Below are positions 23,617-31,245 of a stretch of DNA of 40,037 bases, one piece after another. Position 1 is the first letter of the stretch, and each line of letters opens with the position of its first letter. The DNA lies in assembly GCA_013285705.1 (NCBI GenBank), contig JABDHA010000036.1, forward strand, positions 1 to 40,037, in the 5' to 3' direction. A program made the translations under genes and the position numbers. The notes under the pieces were generated by a model that did no database searches, had not been told where the DNA came from, and was given only the letters and a program-made list of their open reading frames with translations. Origin of the DNA: Acidobacteriota bacterium. GTDB lineage: Bacteria; Acidobacteriota; Terriglobia; Terriglobales; Acidobacteriaceae.

Positions 23617-24783
23617 ATGACCGCATTACGGCGTATCTCGTATCAGTGGAAGGATCCTCAGGCCAGCGGCGACTATGCAACTGGCGTTTCCCTGCACAGC
23701 CATACCAACCAGTCGAAGGAAACACTCGACTTCCTTGCCAATCTTGGGACGCAGTATCGCCTGCTGCGCCCGCTTTTCAACGCTGCAGACCGCAGATCGC
23801 GTGAACGCCACAATATCCCAATGAACTATGCGGCGGCGTATTGGACACCGCCGCTGACGCCTCGCCTGGCCTTTGACCTCGAAAGCAACCAGATTCAGAA
23901 CAAGCTTGGCCTTATGCCGCTGGTCTCAATCACAGACCACGACAATATTAATGCTCCCATGCTGCTGAGGACAGTCGCTTCGGCCCGGCACATTCCTGTC
24001 TCCGTAGAGTGGAGCGCGCCGTATGGCAGTGACCAGGCGTTTCATCTTGGCATCCATAACCTGCCCAGCGAAGCCGGCGCAGCCTGGATGAGGATCTTTG
24101 AGGAATATACGGCGCATCCCGACGAAGCAATGCTGACCGAGATTCTCTCGGCGCTGCATGATTTGCCCAATGTCCTGATCGTCTTCAATCACCCGATGTG
24201 GGACCTCTACCTGATTGGGGAGGAAAAACACGCCCAGCGGGTGCAGGATTTCATGGCGACCAACCATGAGTTCATCCACGCGCTGGAATTGAACGGGCTG
24301 CGCCACTGGGAAGAAAACCGCAAGGTGAAAAAGATGGCGCAGCAATGGAATAAATTGCTGATTTCCGGCGGCGATCGCCACGGAATAGAGCCGAACGCGG
24401 ACGTCAATCTGTCGAACGCGTCTTCATTCACGGAGTTTGTACACGAAGTCCGCTATGAAGGCCGCAGCCACGTTCTCTTTATGCCGCAATATGCGGAGCC
24501 CTGGAAGCATCGCATTCTTGAATCGACGCTCGATGCCATTCGCGATTATCCAGAGTTTCCTCAGGGATCGCGCTTCTGGGATGAGCGCGTCTTCCACCCC
24601 GACCATAACGGTATGATTCGTCCGCTGCGTGAGCTTTGGCCGAACCAAACGGTTCCGGGTTATATAAACTTCCTGATCAAGGCGGTGCGACTGATGGGCA
24701 GCAGCCCTGTTGCCGGCGGCCTGCGGGTGGCCTGGAGCGAATCGCGGGAATTGCAGTTCGCGTTGGGCGAAGAAGCAGTTTAG
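23617..24783 (+). CDS. PHP-domain putative phosphoesterase
   Basis: A 388-residue cytosolic protein with polymerase-and-histidinol-phosphatase (PHP) metal motifs: SLHSHT (His27, His29), SITDHDN (Asp107, His108, Asp109), VFNHPMWD and GGDRHG. These are the usual ligands for a two- or three-metal phosphoesterase site. Regions WTPPLTPRLAFDLE and FMPQYAEPWKHRILEST look family-specific, but I cannot name a substrate. The start is ATG 23617 preceded by GGAGGGG. In-frame ATGs at 23491 and 23527 would add 30-42 residues with little protein-like character. Transcription converges on gatA, whose stop is 30 bases away. Confidence 0.8.
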   Translation: MTALRRISYQWKDPQASGDYATGVSLHSHTNQSKETLDFLANLGTQYRLLRPLFNAADRRSRERHNIPMNYAAAYWTPPLTPRLAFDLESNQIQNKLGLMPLVSITDHDNINAPMLLRTVASARHIPVSVEWSAPYGSDQAFHLGIHNLPSEAGAAWMRIFEEYTAHPDEAMLTEILSALHDLPNVLIVFNHPMWDLYLIGEEKHAQRVQDFMATNHEFIHALELNGLRHWEENRKVKKMAQQWNKLLISGGDRHGIEPNADVNLSNASSFTEFVHEVRYEGRSHVLFMPQYAEPWKHRILESTLDAIRDYPEFPQGSRFWDERVFHPDHNGMIRPLRELWPNQTVPGYINFLIKAVRLMGSSPVAGGLRVAWSESRELQFALGEEAV

Positions 24784-24813
24784 TTGAGTTTATTTTCTGG
24801 GATGTGTGAGGCA

Positions 24814-26265
24814 CTACGACTGTAGCGCCTCAACTGTTTGCGCGACCCGCAGCATCATGGCTTCATCGAAGTGCTTGCCGAGAATCTGCAAACCAATCGG
24901 CAATCCTTCTGATGATTTGCCGCATGGAACGGAAAGACCGCAGATGCCAGCAAGGCTGGCAGTGACAGTATAGATGTCGGCCAGATACATCGAGACGGGG
25001 TCGTCGACCTTCTCGCCCAGCTTGAATGCCGGAGTAGGCGCGGTGGGCGTAAGAATCGCATCGACCTCCGCAAATGCCTTCAAGAAATCTTCCGTAAGCA
25101 GACGCCGGACCTGCTGGGCCTTTTTGTAATACGCGTCGTAGTAGCCCGCGCTCAATGCATAGGTTCCAAGCATGATGCGGCGCTTTACCTCGGCACCGAA
25201 CCCCAGATCGCGCGAGCGGCGATACATGGACGAAAGCGTATTTGCGTCCTTCGCGCGAAAACCGTAGCGTACGCCATCAAAGCGGGCCAGATTCGCGCTG
25301 GCTTCCGCGGTTGCGATGACGTAGTACGTGGGAATCGCATAGCGGCTATGCGGCAGGGAGATCGGCTTGACTGTGGCACCGGCAGAGCGCAGCTGGTCGA
25401 TGCTCCGCTCCACGGCGGCCCGCACTTCGGGATCGAGCCCTTCGGCAAAATATTCTGATGGGATGCCAAGCTTTAAACCTGCTACGCCCTTATCAAGATC
25501 AGCAGTGTAGTCCGGGACAGGTAAGGGTGAGGACGTCGCATCCTGCGGATCGTGGCCTGCAATCACGCCGAGAACCGTAGCAGCGTCGCGTACACTTGCC
25601 GTGAACGGCCCTACACGATCCAGCGACGACGCAAAGGCGATCAGGCCATAGCGCGAAACTCGTCCATAGGTGGGCAAAATTCCCACAACCCCACAGAAAG
25701 ATGCGGGCTGGCGGATGGAGCCGCCAGTATCTGTTCCCAACGTAGCCACCGCCATGCCCGCCGCTACGGCTGCGGCCGAGCCGCCACTCGATCCACCGGG
25801 CACGCGATCGAGGGCATACGGGTTGTGCACCGGGCCGTAGGCGGAGTTTTCATTTGAAGAGCCCATGGCGAACTCATCACAATTGAGCTTGCCTAGGACC
25901 ACAGCACCGGCGGCTTCGAGCTTCTGCACCGCCGTGGCCGTATAGGGCGCGCGCCAGCCCTCGAGTATCTTCGAGCCTGCGGTTGCCGGCAGACCCTCAA
26001 TTGTCAGCACATCCTTAATCCCGACGGGCACGCCCGCAAGCACTGGCAGGGACTCACCCTTTGCTGCGAGATCGTCGATGCGGCTGGCTTGTTCTAGCGC
26101 CCGCTCACGATTTACGGACAGATAGGCATGGATCTGCGGGTCGCGGGCTTCGATCTTTTCGAAGCTCGCTTCAGCGATGGCGTTCGCCTTGCTCTCGCCC
26201 GATGCAATGGAGCTGCGAATATCGCCAATGGAAAGCGGCTTGGTTTCTGCTGTTTCGACTGTCAT
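24814..26265 (-). CDS. gatA: Asp-tRNA(Asn)/Glu-tRNA(Gln) amidotransferase subunit A
   Basis: A 483-residue amidase-signature enzyme that supplies ammonia from glutamine to convert Glu-tRNA(Gln) or Asp-tRNA(Asn) to the amide form. The Ser-cisSer-Lys triad is visible: Lys84 in [10 protein letters not shown], Ser159 in [12 protein letters not shown] and the nucleophile Ser183 in [15 protein letters not shown]. Spacing and length match bacterial GatA. It starts 3 bases after the gatC stop, so the two are co-translated. gatB is not in the window, as is common where the genes are split. Confidence 0.96.
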   Translation of the reverse strand: MTVETAETKPLSIGDIRSSIASGESKANAIAEASFEKIEARDPQIHAYLSVNRERALEQASRIDDLAAKGESLPVLAGVPVGIKDVLTIEGLPATAGSKILEGWRAPYTATAVQKLEAAGAVVLGKLNCDEFAMGSSNENSAYGPVHNPYALDRVPGGSSGGSAAAVAAGMAVATLGTDTGGSIRQPASFCGVVGILPTYGRVSRYGLIAFASSLDRVGPFTASVRDAATVLGVIAGHDPQDATSSPLPVPDYTADLDKGVAGLKLGIPSEYFAEGLDPEVRAAVERSIDQLRSAGATVKPISLPHSRYAIPTYYVIATAEASANLARFDGVRYGFRAKDANTLSSMYRRSRDLGFGAEVKRRIMLGTYALSAGYYDAYYKKAQQVRRLLTEDFLKAFAEVDAILTPTAPTPAFKLGEKVDDPVSMYLADIYTVTASLAGICGLSVPCGKSSEGLPIGLQILGKHFDEAMMLRVAQTVEALQS

Positions 26266-26268
26266 GGA

Positions 26269-26589
26269 CTACCGTTCAATCACCTTGGGAACTTTGAAGA
26301 ATGTGCCGTCTGTCTCCGGCGCGCATGCCATGACGTGCTCCCGGTCCAGCGATGGTTTTGTTGCATCCGGACGCAGCACAGTGGCTGTTTGGCCATCCCC
26401 AATCATTTCGCTGGCTTGGGCCATAGGCAACACAGAAGAAGTATCCACCTCATTCAGCTGCGCCACATGTCCGAGAATGGCATTCAGATCGCGCAGCATG
26501 CGCGTCTCTTCCTCGACCGTCAATTCAAGGCTGGCCAGCTCTGCAACCCGGCGGACATCGTCCAAAGAAACACTTCCAGATTCACTCAT
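26269..26589 (-). CDS. gatC: Asp-tRNA(Asn)/Glu-tRNA(Gln) amidotransferase subunit C
   Basis: A 106-residue GatC, the small subunit that wraps GatA and GatB together. The sequence VSLDDVRRVAELASLELTVE, then LNAILGHVAQLNEVDTSSV and the C-terminal GTFFKVPKVIE are the standard family landmarks. ATG 26589 is chosen because GatC normally begins just before VSLDDV and an AGGAAG lies 11 bases upstream. The frame is open 21 codons further up without resemblance. It is first in a gatCA pair. Confidence 0.93.
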   Translation of the reverse strand: MSESGSVSLDDVRRVAELASLELTVEEETRMLRDLNAILGHVAQLNEVDTSSVLPMAQASEMIGDGQTATVLRPDATKPSLDREHVMACAPETDGTFFKVPKVIER

Positions 26590-26685
26590 GCAAACACACG
26601 CTTCCTGATCAGAAGAGAAAAATTTTGTCTCCTCTGAAAAGTATAGCGACAAGATAAGAATTACTGCAGAGGGGGAGGAGAGGTT

Positions 26686-27465
26686 TTATATCTGCTCAGG
26701 AATTTCGAGGATCGGAGATGGCGCGGTACTGCTTGAGAGGCATGCAGTTGCAGTGCACCAAAGCAGTCCAAGATCTGTCGCCCAGGTAGCGCGCTGCATG
26801 TATTCCCAATCCAGCTTCGCCTTCAGCGGCTTGATCGTGCGGGCGTAGAAGAGATCAAGTTCGTGTTCCGGCACAAGGCGCAGGAGCTCTTCTTCGCACC
26901 GGAAGGCGAGCGTTGCTGCACCCGTGATCCCTGGACGAAAAGGCATATGAAGGCTTTCATGATGCGGGAGCTTGGGCCGCGGACCAATAAAGCTCATGTC
27001 GCCTTTGATAACGTTAACGAACTGTGGCAACTCGTCCAGTTTGAACTTACGAAGAATTGCACCCACCCGCGTAATCCGGCAGTCACCTTGCACTGTAATA
27101 CAGGGACCCTTTTCCGCTTCCGCAACCATCGTTCTGAACTTGTAAATCGTAAATAATGTCCCCCATCGGCCCATCCTTTTCTGGCGAAAGAAAATTGGAC
27201 CAGACGAGCTAACGGCGATGACCAGCCCGATGAGAACCATAAATGGGAAAAAAAGCACCAGCCCGAAGGCTGCGCAGACAAGATCAAAGAGCCGCTTGCC
27301 ATCCGAGAGGCTCCACGCATCCTCTTCTAACGGCTGGTACGCGCTTGTCCGGGTATAAAGAGTTCCGGAAATGGAATGCAATTTTATTGCATCGCTCGAT
27401 CCATCGAGACGCTTTTCCATGCTATTTGTCGTACGAGGCTGCAAAGGAACGGAGGATGGGTTCAT
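26686..27465 (-). CDS. Polyisoprenyl-phosphate sugar-1-phosphate transferase
   Basis: A 259-residue phosphoglycosyl transferase (bacterial sugar transferase, Pfam PF02397) that starts exopolysaccharide repeat units by moving a sugar phosphate to undecaprenyl phosphate at the inner membrane. It has one hydrophobic re-entrant helix (about 59-86, KRLFDLVCAAFGLVLFFP), the RQKRMGRWGTLFTIYKFRTM basic segment, the catalytic Asp144-Glu145 in KLDELPQF, and GDMSFIGPRP. It is a small, monotopic type lacking the N-terminal four-helix domain of WbaP. It lies downstream of the Wza-like gene but behind a terminator, so it probably has its own promoter; AGGA sits 8-9 bases before ATG 27465. Confidence 0.9.
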   Translation of the reverse strand: MNPSSVPLQPRTTNSMEKRLDGSSDAIKLHSISGTLYTRTSAYQPLEEDAWSLSDGKRLFDLVCAAFGLVLFFPFMVLIGLVIAVSSSGPIFFRQKRMGRWGTLFTIYKFRTMVAEAEKGPCITVQGDCRITRVGAILRKFKLDELPQFVNVIKGDMSFIGPRPKLPHHESLHMPFRPGITGAATLAFRCEEELLRLVPEHELDLFYARTIKPLKAKLDWEYMQRATWATDLGLLWCTATACLSSSTAPSPILEIPEQI

Positions 27466-27506
27466 TGAGTCGGTCCTGGTACAGCAAGTTACAGTGTATA
27501 CAACTC

Positions 27507-27534
27507 TTGGACCGATTCAAGCCAAATTGGACCG
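27507..27534. promoter_or_regulatory. Two TTGGACCG repeats 20 bases apart
   Basis: TTGGACCG occurs at 27507-27514 and 27527-27534, a spacing of exactly 20 bases (about two helical turns). The second extends into the palindrome GGACCGGTCC (27529-27538). They lie 42-70 bases upstream of the sugar transferase start, next to a possible -10 box, so they are candidate operator half-sites. A third copy at 27762-27769 is part of the terminator stem. Confidence 0.4.
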
Positions 27535-27742
27535 GTCCAGAATAAGTTCATCTGTCTGTTACGTACCCAAAACTCAGTTTTGAAGCAAGACTTCGTTCGC
27601 TGGCCCGCTCGCGCCGACAATCACAATGCCCGTAACAATATCACCAGCCACAGGATAATCGTCAATCTTTGACTTGTCCAAACAACACCTATCGGGCCGG
27701 GAATCAGTTCCTTGCTCGCTCTCTCAGCCTCGCGGCTGTTTT

Positions 27743-27772
27743 ATAAAAAGCTCGGTTTCATTTGGACCGAGT
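27743..27772 (-). terminator. Rho-independent terminator of the Wza-like gene
   Basis: On the minus strand ACTCGGT and ACCGAGC flank a 9-base loop (CTCGGT 27751-27756 pairs with ACCGAG 27766-27771), followed directly by TTTTTAT. It lies about 100 bases after the stop of the Wza-like gene. Confidence 0.75.
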
Positions 27773-27874
27773 CACTCAAAAAATGTTGCTCCGTTCCGAT
27801 TCTTTTGGATGCAAAAAACAAATTTGAAGCCTGCATCGCAGCTGTGGTGCAAGTCAAACAGAATCTGAACGAAA

Positions 27875-30667
27875 TTAAATAACGCTGACGGCAGCCACTC
27901 CTAAAGCTAACTGCGAGAAGAGTTGCGACCAGTCGAGGAAGCCGCGCAGTACCGTCGGACGAAGCGTTTTTTCCGGAACCACAACCGTATCGCCCGGATT
28001 CATCTTGGCGGCCTCAAATGTGTTCCCCCACACGCCGCTGTTCGTCGTCCTGCTTACCACTGAGCCATCGGCACGCACAATAAAGATGTGTTTCTTATCG
28101 GCATCACGGCTTGGACCACCAGCCAGTTTCATGTAATCGCCTACTCGGCGGTTGGGCACGAAAATGAAAGAGTTCTGATCGTAGACCGATCCCACGACAT
28201 TCACCGTGGCCGGTTGAGATGGCACGGTGAATATGTCTCCGTCTTCGAGCGGCAGATCAGGCAAACTGTCGATTCCGGTGGCGTCCGGGTGGATCTGCAG
28301 CACTATGCGTCCTGTCGCGCGCAACTGGTGCAGCCGGTTCAATAGTTCGTGAGCACTCGTCGTCGCGGCCGCAGTACTGGCAGCATCCTGAACCGTAACG
28401 GATGTATTCGCCTGGGCTAGTGCTCCGCGCTGTATTTCGAGCTCGAGGCTTTGCACATATTCATCAATGCGCTGCTGCTGCAATACTCGCGTCGATTCGC
28501 GGGAAAACTCCGAGCCGTACAGGTAAGCTCCGGGTGATAAACCTCCGGCTCGCACTACAAGGTGCCGCAGCGTTTCTCCTGGAAGAGCGCTGTAAATGCC
28601 TGCACTGGTGAACTCGCCTTCAAGGCGAACGAACTTTGTCTGCTGTCCAAGCGGTACGCGAATATCGGCTTGCGAAAAGACCGATATTACGTCCCCAGCC
28701 TGTAACGTCAGGTCCTGCGATGGGTCATGCTCGAGCACCAGTTTGCCGAGATTAAACGGGATAAGCGAGGTCTTGAGCGTCGCCGAATCCATCCGCTCAA
28801 TGACGGCATAGCTCCAATCGATTTCCGGAGCCGGCAGTTTTACATCGGTCTTGACAGTCGCTGATGCAACATTCTGCGTAATGACCTGGGTTTGCTGGCG
28901 TCCCAGGCTGCCGCTGCTGGCCTGTTGCGCTGCCGTAAGCTGCGTGCCTTGGCCTTGCTGTTGCTGTTGGCCAACCTGATACTGCTGTTGTTGTTGACCA
29001 TTCTGTGGTGTAGTCGTCCCGTTGTTGGCATCGTTTGTCGTCTGAGGGAGGAGTACCGGTGGATTTCCCTGTAAGTAGACATTTCCCTGCGCATAGGGAT
29101 ATTCGTTCACCACTGGATTTTTTTGGTCCGGCGCATTCTGCTGGCCCTGCTGCCCATCCGCTCCATTATTCGGAACGATAGGGACATACTGGCCATTCGG
29201 CAGGCGCTGCATGCTGTTCTGTAACTGCCATTGCTGGAATGCCTGGCGTGATTGGAGATCTACAGGATTTGTGGGCTGATACTGGACGGGCCCGGAAACA
29301 TATGGCTGAAATTCCGGAGTCGGCAGGCCCAATTGCGCGCGTCTCCAGTAGTAGTTGCGAGTGATCAGTGCTTCGCGGTCAGGAATCAGATCGCTCAGCT
29401 TCATGCCTTCATGCCAGGCGAAGTTACCCGGATTCGCGGTATTTCCTCGCAAGGTCACAGTTTTCTGGTAGCGAGGCACAAGCGAAAGGACGCGCAGCAC
29501 ATCGCCATCGTGCAATTTGGTTTCGAGGCCAGTCGTATCGAAGGCCACTTCCATGGCCTCGCGTGCATGGTGATCCTGGATGCGCTCAATTGAAATGCGC
29601 GAATCGGAAGCCGTCGTCGATGCACCGCCCGCATCGGCCAGCAATTCCTGGATTGTTGTACTCTCGTCCCGCAACTCATAAATCGCGGGATGACGAACGC
29701 TTCCCGTCAATGCGACCTGCGGACCGGTCGGGGGGATAAAGATCACGTCGCCGGGCAGGAGTTGCGCATCCTTGGACTTATCACCCCTGATCAGCAGATC
29801 ATAGAGATCAAAGTCCGTGACAGTTTTGCCCTGGCGCTTGAGTAGAATGTGCCGCAATGACCCCTGCGTGGATGGTCCGCCCGAAGCAAACAGCGCATTG
29901 ACCAGGCTGCTGAGCGAGCTCACCGTGTAGGAACCCGGCCTGCGGGCCTGCCCGACGACAAATATCTGGATGGACCGGAGCTGGCCGGCGTCGACCGTGA
30001 GATCGAAATTGCGATAAACCCGCCCTATCTCTGTGCGCAAGTGCTGTTCGAGCGCGGAAAATGGCAACCCCGCCACGTGAATCGCTCCCACTTGCGGGAG
30101 GTACACAGAGCCGGAGCGGTCTACGCGCACATCGGCGTTGAAATTTACCTGGCCCCAGACGCGGATACGCAGTTCGTCATCCGGACCGATGATGTAGTCC
30201 GGCGTGACCGGTATCTGCTCGACAGGGGCAAAGGTCGAGGGCACATTGCGAAAGAGACTCGCGCCGAAGATAGGCAGCACTTCGCCCGTTGTTCCGGCAA
30301 CAAATTTTTGGAATTCTGTCAGCGGTTCGGGAGGTGCTGGAACCGTATACGGCTGGAGATTGCGGTTTGTATTCGGGTTGGGGTTAGCATTCGGGTTGGT
30401 GCCTAGATCGGTATAGGTCCTGGTATTGAGTGGGGCGCCGGACGGGACATTCCGTTCGCCCGTCTGTCCTATGTTTCCATTCTGCCCATAGGTATCCAAC
30501 CCATACTGACCCTGACTAAAATCCGAGCCGCAGGACATGGCGTTCGCGGGGTCGGAGCAATCCGTGCTTTGCCCTTGTGACGAGCTCCCGGTCGTGGTCT
30601 GGGATTGCGCATACGGCATGGCTGCCAGCAGAGCAATAAAAAGAGAGAGAGCCAGTCGCTTACGCAT
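27875..30667 (-). CDS. Wza-like polysaccharide export protein with SLBB domains
   Basis: A 930-residue secreted/outer-membrane protein of the polysaccharide export family (Poly_export plus several SLBB domains) that would form the channel for exopolysaccharide. A signal peptide ends near residue 20-23. A Gly/Ser/Gln-rich stretch follows, with a short NPNANPNPNTNRN repeat (91-103). PDYIIGPDDELRIRVWGQVN (156-175) opens the Poly_export domain. SLBB-type repeats (VVGQARRPGSYTV, LTGSVRHPAIYEL, LRGNTANPGNF, LEGEFTSAGIYS, VVGSVYDQNSF) follow. A Gln/Asn-rich insert lies around 545-585. The C-terminal LFSQLALGVAAVSVI is a plausible outer-membrane helix as in Wza. No lipobox cysteine is seen. It is much longer than Wza (about 380 residues). 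Confidence 0.9.
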   Translation of the reverse strand: MRKRLALSLFIALLAAMPYAQSQTTTGSSSQGQSTDCSDPANAMSCGSDFSQGQYGLDTYGQNGNIGQTGERNVPSGAPLNTRTYTDLGTNPNANPNPNTNRNLQPYTVPAPPEPLTEFQKFVAGTTGEVLPIFGASLFRNVPSTFAPVEQIPVTPDYIIGPDDELRIRVWGQVNFNADVRVDRSGSVYLPQVGAIHVAGLPFSALEQHLRTEIGRVYRNFDLTVDAGQLRSIQIFVVGQARRPGSYTVSSLSSLVNALFASGGPSTQGSLRHILLKRQGKTVTDFDLYDLLIRGDKSKDAQLLPGDVIFIPPTGPQVALTGSVRHPAIYELRDESTTIQELLADAGGASTTASDSRISIERIQDHHAREAMEVAFDTTGLETKLHDGDVLRVLSLVPRYQKTVTLRGNTANPGNFAWHEGMKLSDLIPDREALITRNYYWRRAQLGLPTPEFQPYVSGPVQYQPTNPVDLQSRQAFQQWQLQNSMQRLPNGQYVPIVPNNGADGQQGQQNAPDQKNPVVNEYPYAQGNVYLQGNPPVLLPQTTNDANNGTTTPQNGQQQQQYQVGQQQQQGQGTQLTAAQQASSGSLGRQQTQVITQNVASATVKTDVKLPAPEIDWSYAVIERMDSATLKTSLIPFNLGKLVLEHDPSQDLTLQAGDVISVFSQADIRVPLGQQTKFVRLEGEFTSAGIYSALPGETLRHLVVRAGGLSPGAYLYGSEFSRESTRVLQQQRIDEYVQSLELEIQRGALAQANTSVTVQDAASTAAATTSAHELLNRLHQLRATGRIVLQIHPDATGIDSLPDLPLEDGDIFTVPSQPATVNVVGSVYDQNSFIFVPNRRVGDYMKLAGGPSRDADKKHIFIVRADGSVVSRTTNSGVWGNTFEAAKMNPGDTVVVPEKTLRPTVLRGFLDWSQLFSQLALGVAAVSVI

Positions 30668-30674
30668 AATGCCT

Positions 30675-30709
30675 GCAGTTTGAGCTGGGTGTGCCCAGCT
30701 GTGGACTGC
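30675..30709 (-). promoter_or_regulatory. 5' leader hairpin of the Wza-like gene
   Basis: A perfect stem AGCTGGG/CCCAGCT with loop TGTG (30683-30700) is enclosed by a second stem GCAGT/ACTGC (30675-30679 with 30705-30709). On the minus-strand transcript the structure ends immediately before the AGG that would serve as ribosome-binding site, so folding could affect translation. It is not followed by a T-run, so it is not a terminator. Confidence 0.5.
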
Positions 30710-30827
30710 GTATTACTCCTTCGTCACCTAGATAATCAATTACGAGCGATAAGAAAGCGCCTTTTGCAGTGTAGAGCTTTCTAGCGGGAGATGAAACATA
30801 TTGCTGGCAATCTACGGACCTGCACAG

Positions 30828-31202
30828 TTAACCCGGAGGCTGTGCCTTATCCACGACATGCACCACAAACTTCATCGATCCATGGCCCGCGCCACAGAAA
30901 CGTGAACAGGTACCCTTGAAGTCTCCGGCCTGATCCGGGGTCACCGTCACCTCGACGCGTTTGCCCGTGGGCATATCAGCCCGGATGCCCAGATCTCTGA
31001 CCGCGAGACCGTGATCGACATCGTCGGAGATGAGGATCAGCCTCACCGGCTCACCCCTGGATACAGTGATCTCGGCCGGCAAAAACTTATATCTCTTCGC
31101 ATGTACAGTAATGGTGCGAACGCTCTCAGCTGCAGGAGCAGGCAAAGCAATGGCCAAAATCCCCAGAAAAATAGTGAATATTGTTTTTCGAATTGCAATC
31201 AC
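30828..31202 (-). CDS. CuA-type cupredoxin (COX2-like), exported
   Basis: A 124-residue periplasmic cupredoxin. The signal peptide runs to about residue 25 (PAPAA). The C-terminal GTCSRFCGAGHGSMKF reproduces the CuA centre spacing CX3CX3HX2M of cytochrome oxidase subunit II (Cys99, Cys103, His107, Met110), with the upstream ligand His64 in DDVDHGLAV. The usual Glu between the cysteines is Arg101; since that residue ligates through its backbone, copper binding is still plausible. It has no transmembrane anchor beyond the signal and no haem motif, so it may carry or donate copper/electrons rather than be an oxidase subunit. The start is GTG 31202 with AGGA 10 bases upstream; no ATG is available before the signal peptide. 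Confidence 0.85.
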   Translation of the reverse strand: MIAIRKTIFTIFLGILAIALPAPAAESVRTITVHAKRYKFLPAEITVSRGEPVRLILISDDVDHGLAVRDLGIRADMPTGKRVEVTVTPDQAGDFKGTCSRFCGAGHGSMKFVVHVVDKAQPPG

Positions 31203-31245
31203 GAAATCGAGATCCTGTTTCTTATCCTATCGCAGCCATGCGGCT

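Larger units (their letters stand above)
27466..27874. other. Gene-free stretch with repeats and a terminator
   Basis: The 409 bases between the Wza-like gene and the sugar transferase gene hold a minus-strand terminator (27743-27772) and two TTGGACCG repeats near the transferase start. A TATACA on the minus strand (27500-27495) is a possible -10 box. No gene is supported here. Confidence 0.6.

Noticed and set aside
27725..27742. Plus-strand terminator (CAGCC-TCGC-GGCTG then TTTTAT)
   Set aside because: The stem is only five bases and no plus-strand gene ends upstream; more likely incidental to the minus-strand terminator next to it.
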